From: Candidatus Aminicenantota bacterium
Lineage (GTDB): Bacteria > Acidobacteriota > Aminicenantia > UBA2199
Reading direction: 5' to 3'
Length of the DNA: 7,303 nt
Assembly: GCA_020355945.1 (NCBI GenBank)
Contig: CP070627.1
Span: forward strand, 5,382,289 to 5,389,591
Position numbers and translations under genes: made by a program
Notes under the pieces: generated by a model
Databases searched by the model: none
Seen by the model: only the letters and a program-made list of their open reading frames with translations
What the model was told of the DNA's origin: nothing
Shown: in pieces, positions 1 to 3,437 of the stretch
How positions within the stretch are numbered: position 1 is the stretch's first letter
Layout: every line of letters starts with the position of its first letter

Positions 1-332
1 GAGGTGGATCCACCGCGTATCATAATGGGTTGTCCCTCCAGTTCAACGCCTTTAAATACCCTGAATTCCTTTGGAGGATTGGGATGGTTGATGAGCACTT
101 CCTGGCGGTTGTTGTAATTAACAGCAATGGGAATTTTCCTGGTATCAAACCCGGGCCAGATTTTGTCTCCAAACATGTCTGTCAGCCGGAAAAGTTCCTT
201 GATCCGCAGGATTTCCAACTCCCACCGGGACTTTTCTACAGGCTGCTGGTCCTGGTTGGCGTTTGAAAAGCCCGGGGTAAAAAACACCGCTGCCACGAAC
301 ACCAGCAAAACAATCATTGCAATCTTTTTCAT
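1..332 (-). CDS. Secreted protein of unknown function, N-terminal part (3' end beyond window)
   Basis: Reading from the ATG at 332 toward position 1, the frame stays open for 110 codons and leaves the window, so this is a partial gene. The start is supported by an AGGAGG five bases upstream. Residues 1-25 form a classical Sec signal peptide: MKK, then a hydrophobic core IAMIVLLVFVAAVFF, then S-N-A with likely cleavage before Asn26. There is no lipobox, so export to the periplasm or outside is expected. The mature part begins with a charged helix (about residues 33-52), followed by a WPGF motif (59-62), a DTRKIPIAVNY strand and an INHPNPP turn. I recall similar WPGF...IP...HP..P layouts in uncharacterised secreted bacterial proteins but cannot assign a function. 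It is divergent from the two-gene operon starting at 739 and shares its 406-bp control region. Export is near certain; function is unknown. Confidence 0.82.
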   Translation of the reverse strand, partial: MKKIAMIVLLVFVAAVFFTPGFSNANQDQQPVEKSRWELEILRIKELFRLTDMFGDKIWPGFDTRKIPIAVNYNNRQEVLINHPNPPKEFRVFKGVELEGQPIMIRGGST

Positions 333-337
333 TATAC

Positions 338-343
338 CCTCCT
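338..343 (-). promoter_or_regulatory. Ribosome binding site of the leftmost secreted protein
   Basis: A perfect AGGAGG on the minus strand sits 5 nt before the ATG at 332. It fixes the start of the partial gene that runs off the left edge. Confidence 0.8.
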
Positions 344-363
344 CTCATCAAAGATTTTTCATT

Positions 364-393
364 ATTATTTTATTTACGGATGAGATGCATCAA
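364..393 (-). promoter_or_regulatory. Weak candidate promoter for the leftward secreted-protein gene
   Basis: On the minus strand TTGATG (393-388) is followed by AATAAT (369-364) after 18 nt, or by TAAAAT (372-367) after 15 nt. Both match sigma70 boxes only partly and the region is AT-rich, so this is a suggestion only. It lies 30-60 nt upstream of the ATG at 332, a sensible distance. Confidence 0.25.
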
Positions 394-465
394 CCAGGAT
401 GTTTTGGGTGCCAGGCAAAGTTTTCCCCCACCAACCCCACCGGCTCCGCCCTGAATAAGTGGAAA

Positions 466-485
466 AAATCCAAACATTTGGATTT
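466..485. repeat. 20-bp perfect palindrome, possible operator
   Basis: AAATCCAAA (466-474) and TTTGGATTT (477-485) are exact reverse complements around a 2-base centre, CA. A two-base loop is too tight for an ordinary RNA hairpin, so a binding site for a dimeric DNA-binding protein is the more natural reading. It lies 134 bp upstream of the leftward gene's ATG. The symmetry is plain; the function is inferred. Confidence 0.5.
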
Positions 486-541
486 CAAAGGCAGAAAGAC
501 AAAAGAAAAAAAAGTTATGACGTCCAACCTTTTTTAAAAAA

Positions 542-557
542 TACAACTTTAGTTGTA
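542..557. promoter_or_regulatory. Operator-like palindrome 1 (TACAACT-TT-AGTTGTA)
   Basis: Two perfect 7-bp arms, TACAACT (542-548) and AGTTGTA (551-557), flank two bases. The half-site TACAAC recurs with the same 18-bp geometry at 588-605. The pair therefore looks like two sites for one dimeric regulator, with centres 47 bp apart. TACA/TGTA half-sites are known for BlaI/MecI and CopY repressors, but the spacing here is wider, so no family is claimed. Confidence 0.5.
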
Positions 558-587
558 CAAAATAATAAAAAAAAAATCAACCCAAAA

Positions 588-605
588 ATACAACCAAAGG
601 TGTAT
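588..605. promoter_or_regulatory. Operator-like palindrome 2, touching the -35 box
   Basis: ATACAACCAAAGGTGTAT is an imperfect palindrome with pairs ATACA/TGTAT and one further C/G pair. It has the same half-site and spacing as the perfect dyad at 542-557. Its last base is the first base of the TTGACA -35 element. A protein bound here could block or recruit RNA polymerase at the operon promoter. Confidence 0.45.
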
Positions 606-633
606 TGACAAGACTAAAGAAGTATACTACAAT
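605..633 (+). promoter_or_regulatory. Sigma70-type promoter of the secreted two-gene operon
   Basis: TTGACA (605-610), a perfect -35 consensus, is separated by exactly 17 nt from TACAAT (628-633), one mismatch from TATAAT. Transcription should start near 640, giving a leader of about 100 nt before the ATG at 739. A TATACT at 623-628 also looks like a -10 box but would be only 12 nt from the -35. With such good boxes the promoter would be strong unless controlled through the adjacent palindromes. Confidence 0.7.
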
Positions 634-639
634 TGCAAA

Positions 640-684
640 AGTTTGATTTTACATACAGTCAATAGTTTGATTTTACAACAGTCA
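640..684 (+). repeat. Tandem 21/22-nt direct repeat in the operon leader
   Basis: Unit 1 (640-661) is AGTTTGATTTTAC, then AT, then ACAGTCA. Unit 2 (664-684) is the same with one base fewer before ACAGTCA. The period is 24 nt. Unit 1 starts at the predicted transcription start, so both copies should be in the 5' untranslated mRNA. The core GTTTGATTTTAC recurs as its exact reverse complement after the operon's second gene (2483-2494). Role unknown; it could be an RNA- or protein-binding site. Confidence 0.65.
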
Positions 685-721
685 GAAAGGCGATTTTGCT
701 ACCCAGCTTAAATTCTTATAC

Positions 722-729
722 TAGGAGGT
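722..729 (+). promoter_or_regulatory. Ribosome binding site of the first operon gene
   Basis: TAGGAGGT with a 9-10 nt A-rich spacer to the ATG at 739. It is a near-perfect Shine-Dalgarno sequence and settles the start. Confidence 0.75.
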
Positions 730-738
730 TTACAAAAA

Positions 739-1542
739 ATGAGAAGATCAAAACTATTGTTAGTAGTGATTCTTATGTTTGGTATTAGTGCCCTTGCCAA
801 TGCACAATGTACAAACCCATGGTGCTATGTCGGGGGCTATCATGGAACGGACTGGGGAAACACCATACCCCCCGTAGATGCGTTCCTTACCAATATGGCC
901 CCTGGGTCGTGTGTGTGGACCACAGATGGACCATTTGCAGCGAATGTTGCTCACTGGGATACGTACAACAATTATGATCCAAGTTTTAATTTTGGTATTG
1001 ATTGGTATGAATTTGTCTACAGTTGTGAACATGGAGCCCCGTGGAAATTCTGGGTGAACGACGGTATCGTTGATCTTGAAAATATCGGGGACCCTGTTAT
1101 TAATCCTTCCATAGAAAATGATGGAGGCTGGGGTGATTGGTATACCAACTGGGTGGTTATCTATTCATGCTCTGTGGTGTGTTCTCCCATTGAAAAACCA
1201 ACTAATTGGATGGATCCATGGATAAAGCTCAATCCCTATTGTGTTTTTCATGCAGATAGCCTTGACAATCATCAACTTCACATTGTAAATGGTTTCCGTA
1301 CCCCTGCTTATGTAGCTCCTGCCGTAACTGTGTCTACCTATTATGCACAGGCAATCCGTGATGGAGTCGGACAGGTTCTTTGGGAGTGGTTCTATAACGT
1401 ATGGGTTTATTCCTATTGCAGCTCCACCTCTTATGACAAAGCATGCTCGGTATACTACGCCAGTTGCCACAATGATACACTGTCAAGCTACGCCGCAGAT
1501 CCACCGGCAACCGGGGATCTTTTCTCCTGTTGGTACTTTTAA
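739..1542 (+). CDS. Secreted Cys/Trp-rich protein, putative clan CD (caspase/gingipain-like) cysteine peptidase of DUF6345 type
   Basis: This 267-residue protein has a signal peptide (MRRSK, hydrophobic core, A-N-A, likely cleavage before Gln23) and no lipobox, so it should be exported and soluble. The mature part holds 11 cysteines (24, 29, 58, 96, 144, 148, 168, 227, 236, 243, 264) and 16 tryptophans, which suggests a disulfide-stabilised extracellular protein. A hydrophobic strand leads into His98-Gly99 (EFVYSCEHG), and 46 residues later a second strand, WVVIYSC, ends in Cys144. This strand-HG...strand-C order and spacing is the hallmark of clan CD peptidases (caspases, gingipains, clostripain). 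The later LHIVNGFRT (180-188) and a Trp-rich helix after YYAQAIRDGVG resemble, from memory, DUF6345, a family without an assigned function. It heads an operon, 17 nt before the second secreted gene. Catalytic activity is inferred only; Cys144 could instead be structural. Expression as a secreted protein is very likely. Confidence 0.85.
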   Translation: MRRSKLLLVVILMFGISALANAQCTNPWCYVGGYHGTDWGNTIPPVDAFLTNMAPGSCVWTTDGPFAANVAHWDTYNNYDPSFNFGIDWYEFVYSCEHGAPWKFWVNDGIVDLENIGDPVINPSIENDGGWGDWYTNWVVIYSCSVVCSPIEKPTNWMDPWIKLNPYCVFHADSLDNHQLHIVNGFRTPAYVAPAVTVSTYYAQAIRDGVGQVLWEWFYNVWVYSYCSSTSYDKACSVYYASCHNDTLSSYAADPPATGDLFSCWYF

Positions 1543-1547
1543 AAAAT

Positions 1548-1553
1548 AGGAGG
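1548..1553 (+). promoter_or_regulatory. Ribosome binding site of the second operon gene
   Basis: AGGAGG in the 17-nt gap between the two genes, 6 nt before the ATG at 1560. The tight spacing and absence of a terminator support co-transcription with the upstream gene. Confidence 0.8.
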
Positions 1554-1559
1554 TAAAAA

Positions 1560-2426
1560 ATGAAGAAGAATATTTTAATATTAATATCCACTGTCCTGCT
1601 GGTTACGGGATTTGTTTTTGCCGAAACTGTAGTTGAATTTGACAGCTCATATGTGAATATAGACACCTCAGCGATCAAAGACACATATACCGGTGTACTT
1701 CCTAATTTGGGCTTTACTGAAGCTGACGGGATTGCACAGAAAGTTTTTACCTACACAGGTGCTGCTTTTTACCTGGATGATCTCCATCCAAGAGAAAATT
1801 GTCTCCTCTACAGGAGCGATGATAATACGGCAAAATTCGAGATTAACAAAGTCACCGGGGATATATTTTTCCATAAAGGCATGGCAGCTTATGATGGAGA
1901 TGGTAACACCCCGGGATTACCCTCAAAAAACCAGGCTCCCACCCTGGCTAAGAAGCATCTGAAAGCCCTGGGCCTGGAGAAGAATGCGTTGGTCTTAAAT
2001 GGAGTAGACGTACTTAGAAAGGCTGTTTACGACGGTCAAACCAGTAAAATCTATGATAAGTTGTTAATCGTTAGCTTTAAAAGGAAATTGGGTGGACATC
2101 CTGTATTGGGCGCATCTCGTGTAATGGCGCTGTTGGGAACCGATGGAGAACTGGCCGGGCTTATCGTCAGATGGTATGATGTCGAAAAAGTAAAGGTTTC
2201 AGGGGTTGTAAAAAATGTAAAAGATCATCTCACCAATAAAATAAAAGACAAGCAGAAAGATGCTCATTTTGTCCTGGTGAAAAAAGCAGACCTGGTTATG
2301 TTTGATGATGGCAATGGCGTCATTGAACCTGCCTTGTTTGTACAAGGAGAAGTGACTGAAGGTGGAGCCACTTTCCCTTGCGATTGGATGGTGCCGGTAT
2401 TGACCAACTCCAAAGCCAAATATTGA
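1560..2426 (+). CDS. Secreted PepSY/FTP-like propeptide-type protein, putative partner of the upstream peptidase-like protein
   Basis: This 288-residue protein has a signal peptide (MKKN, hydrophobic core, V-F-A, likely cleavage before Glu22). It contains blocks recalling the pro-regions of secreted peptidases. AKFEINKVTGDIFFHKG (91-107) has the 'f.vn..TG.i' form of PepSY. A helix APTLAKKHLKALGLEKN (126-142) has the 'A...A..yL...GL' form. The stretch from 171 to 208 contains GGHPVLGA and DGELAGLIVRWYDVE, matching the 'G.pV.G...v.l...G.v.gl...W' pattern of FTP/PepSY modules. Residues 246-283 end in EPALFVQGEV and DWMVPVL. No catalytic motif is visible, and only two cysteines remain in the mature part (81, 274), unlike its neighbour. 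In many secreted peptidases such modules are N-terminal prodomains that inhibit or fold the enzyme; here it is a separate protein encoded just after the candidate enzyme. The family match is by eye, so the name is tentative, but the gene is clearly real. Confidence 0.82.
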   Translation: MKKNILILISTVLLVTGFVFAETVVEFDSSYVNIDTSAIKDTYTGVLPNLGFTEADGIAQKVFTYTGAAFYLDDLHPRENCLLYRSDDNTAKFEINKVTGDIFFHKGMAAYDGDGNTPGLPSKNQAPTLAKKHLKALGLEKNALVLNGVDVLRKAVYDGQTSKIYDKLLIVSFKRKLGGHPVLGASRVMALLGTDGELAGLIVRWYDVEKVKVSGVVKNVKDHLTNKIKDKQKDAHFVLVKKADLVMFDDGNGVIEPALFVQGEVTEGGATFPCDWMVPVLTNSKAKY

Positions 2427-2482
2427 CCGAAACAAGAAACAAAAAGTAACAAAAAACAAAACTTTAAAAAACTTAGGCGGTA

Positions 2483-2505
2483 GTAAAATCAAACGATAAT
2501 GACTG
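2483..2505 (+). repeat. Inverted copy of the leader repeat in the operon's 3' untranslated region
   Basis: GTAAAATCAAAC (2483-2494) is the exact reverse complement of GTTTGATTTTAC at 641-652 and 665-676. Beyond a five-base gap, TGACTG (2500-2505) is the reverse complement of CAGTCA at 656-661. In the mRNA the 3' segment can therefore pair with 656-676 over 18 bp with a small 3/5-nt internal loop. It lies between the second gene's stop and the terminator. Confidence 0.55.
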
Positions 2506-2513
2506 ATTCAGGG

Positions 2514-2558
2514 CCGGGTGCTGGCTGGGCGTAAAAGCTAACACCCGGTTTTGTTTTT
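2514..2558 (+). terminator. Intrinsic terminator of the secreted two-gene operon
   Basis: CCGGGTG (2514-2520) pairs with CACCCGG (2542-2548). An inner TGGCT/AGCTA stem (2522-2526 with 2536-2540, one G-U pair) continues it after one mismatch, closing a loop of about nine bases. The T-rich run TTTTGTTTTT (2549-2558) follows directly. It lies 87 nt after the stop codon at 2426 and ends the rightward operon. Confidence 0.85.
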
Positions 2559-2602
2559 GATATAGCTCGTGGAACTTATACGATTTCTATTCAATATGGA
2601 AA

Positions 2603-2690
2603 TGAGGTCAGGATTGAATGCACAATAGATCTGGCCTCAAACAGTCAAGGCGAAATATGCAATTAAAGTAAATATATTACCTGACCCCGT
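2603..2690. repeat. REP-like hairpin with nearby inverted GGTCAGG/CCTGACC
   Basis: TGAGGTCAG (2603-2611) pairs with CTGGCCTCA (2631-2639) over 9 bp with one G-T pair, and ATTG/CAAT (2613-2616, 2623-2626) extends the stem toward a 6-base loop. Seventy bases on, CCTGACC (2680-2686, in ACCTGACCCCG) is the reverse complement of GGTCAGG at 2606-2612. GGGGTCAGG-type ends are, from memory, common around REP-associated IS200/IS605-like transposase (Y1) elements. This could be a small non-autonomous or decayed copy. No transposase is present. Confidence 0.35.
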
Positions 2691-2975
2691 ATCTGTATCT
2701 TTTCCCCCTGGCCGCCGGAGGCAATAGAAGGGCAATAATATTAATCGGTTAACATTAATAGTAACCAGTTAATAGTTTGAGTATTGGATGATAGGGGTTT
2801 AAACCGGGGGTGAAAATCAAAAACCCTTTTATATAAAGGATATTCATCAGTTCTCTTACCGGTTAGCGGTAATTGGCAATAAACTTGCTATTTTATTGTT
2901 GATGAGCTTAATAAAATATTTGACGTTTAACCATAAAATAGACGGAAGGTTTTATCCGGAATAGGACGGACATAT

Positions 2976-3033
2976 AAAAAAACTCAGGTAAAGGTTGAGG
3001 CAGCGGACAGGTTAGCCTCAACCCGAGCCTGAG
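2976..3033 (-). terminator. Intrinsic terminator of the two-component operon, overlapping the regulator's 3' end
   Basis: On the minus strand CTCAGG (3033-3028), an unpaired CTCG, then GGTTGAGGC (3023-3015), a 13-nt loop, GCCTCAACC (3001-2993), TTTA and CCTGAG (2988-2983) form a two-tier stem. It is followed at once by seven T residues (2982-2976). The regulator's TGA stop (3020-3018) lies inside the inner stem. Confidence 0.85.
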
Positions 3034-3413
3034 CCTCCTTCTCCAAGAAGGGTATCTATTTTCTTCCTTAACTGTTTTTCATCAAAAGGCTTGATGATAT
3101 AGCTGTAGCGGTGAGTGAGATTGGCTTCTTGCAAACTTTTTTGTAAGATTCTTTCCGAAGAACCGGTAATATAAATAACCGGGATATTCAACCGCGAACA
3201 AATCACCCTGGAGGCTTCCAGGCCATCCATTTCCCCACTTAAAACGATATCCATAAAAATCAAATGGGGTTGACTTTCCTGTGCCTTTTGAACGGCATCT
3301 TCACCGGTAAAAACGCTGCTGACATCGGAATACCCTAATCGTTTTAAGCGCTCTTCCAGTTCCATAGCGATCAGGGCTTCATCTTCTACAATTAAGATTC
3401 TTTTTCCAGGCAT
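3018..3413 (-). CDS. Single-domain CheY-like response regulator
   Basis: This 131-residue protein is one receiver domain with no output domain. With the start at 3413, the acidic pocket is Glu10/Asp11 (ILIVEDE), the phosphoacceptor is Asp55 (LIFMDIVLSGEMDG), the switch Thr is Thr83 (VIYITGSS) and the conserved Lys is Lys108 (IIKPF), so it is intact. The GEMDG-type loop is typical of receivers paired with HisKA_2 kinases. An ATG at 3434 in the same frame would add seven residues (MGKGGKK) but has no ribosome binding site and lies 3 nt from the kinase stop. The 3413 start is preceded by GGGAGG at 7 nt and begins MPGKRILIVEDE, as receivers usually do. The gene follows the kinase by 24 nt, so it is the likely phosphotransfer partner. 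The short Gly/Ser tail (GEGGSGSG) is encoded partly by the terminator's first arm. Output must pass by protein-protein contact or phosphorelay. Confidence 0.92.
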   Translation of the reverse strand: MPGKRILIVEDEALIAMELEERLKRLGYSDVSSVFTGEDAVQKAQESQPHLIFMDIVLSGEMDGLEASRVICSRLNIPVIYITGSSERILQKSLQEANLTHRYSYIIKPFDEKQLRKKIDTLLGEGGSGSG

Positions 3414-3420
3414 TTTTTTT

Positions 3421-3426
3421 CCTCCC
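3421..3426 (-). promoter_or_regulatory. Ribosome binding site that decides the response regulator start
   Basis: GGGAGG on the minus strand, followed by seven A residues (3420-3414) and then the ATG at 3413. The in-frame ATG at 3434 lies upstream of this site and has no comparable sequence before it, so 3413 is preferred. Confidence 0.7.
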
Positions 3427-3437
3427 TTTCCCATGGG

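Larger units (their letters stand above)
333..738. other. Divergent intergenic regulatory region, no gene
   Basis: This 406-bp stretch separates the leftward secreted-protein gene from the rightward two-gene operon. Open frames crossing it carry no ribosome binding site or protein-like composition. It holds three dyads (466-485, 542-557, 588-605), one strong rightward promoter (605-633), a tandem 21/22-nt repeat (640-684) and the ribosome binding sites of both flanking genes. The density of symmetric sites suggests that at least one regulator acts here. Confidence 0.7.
2427..3017. other. Convergent intergenic region, no gene
   Basis: The rightward secreted operon and the leftward two-component operon converge here. 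The first 130 bp carry the 3' inverted repeat and operon terminator. Positions 2603-2690 hold a REP-like hairpin. About 2700-2970 is AT-rich with short dyads (GGTTTAAACC at 2797-2806; TTACCG-5-CGGTAA at 2856-2872; CAATAAA-8-TTTATTG at 2877-2898) and no convincing open frame or promoter. The last part is the minus-strand terminator. I see no RNA gene that I can name. Confidence 0.65.

Noticed and set aside
145..351. A 68-codon minus-strand frame overlapping the leftmost gene
   Set aside because: It is an out-of-frame shadow of the gene starting at 332; the 332 frame has AGGAGG, a signal peptide and stays open to the edge.
127..537. A 136-codon plus-strand open frame across the left gene and the regulatory region
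   Set aside because: It is antisense to a gene with a clear signal peptide and ribosome binding site, has no ribosome binding site of its own, and its downstream half crosses AT-rich palindromic DNA.
542..605. Assignment of the dyads to BlaI/MecI or CopY operators
   Set aside because: These families use TACA-2-TGTA cores; the half-sites here are farther apart and no blaI, blaR or copY gene is in the window.
640..684. The tandem repeat as a minimal CRISPR array
   Set aside because: Only two units with a 2-3 nt gap and no spacers of uniform length, and no cas genes nearby.
641..2505. The inverted repeats as ends of an insertion sequence
   Set aside because: No transposase or target-site duplication is visible, and the repeats lie within the transcript's untranslated regions. 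It is kept only as an alternative in the UTR finding.
2535..2666. A 43-codon plus-strand open stretch reading like a beta-rich protein tail (containing ARGTYTISIQYGNEVRIE)
   Set aside because: It has no start codon or ribosome binding site, begins inside the operon terminator and is short enough for chance. It could be a remnant of a lost gene but this cannot be supported.
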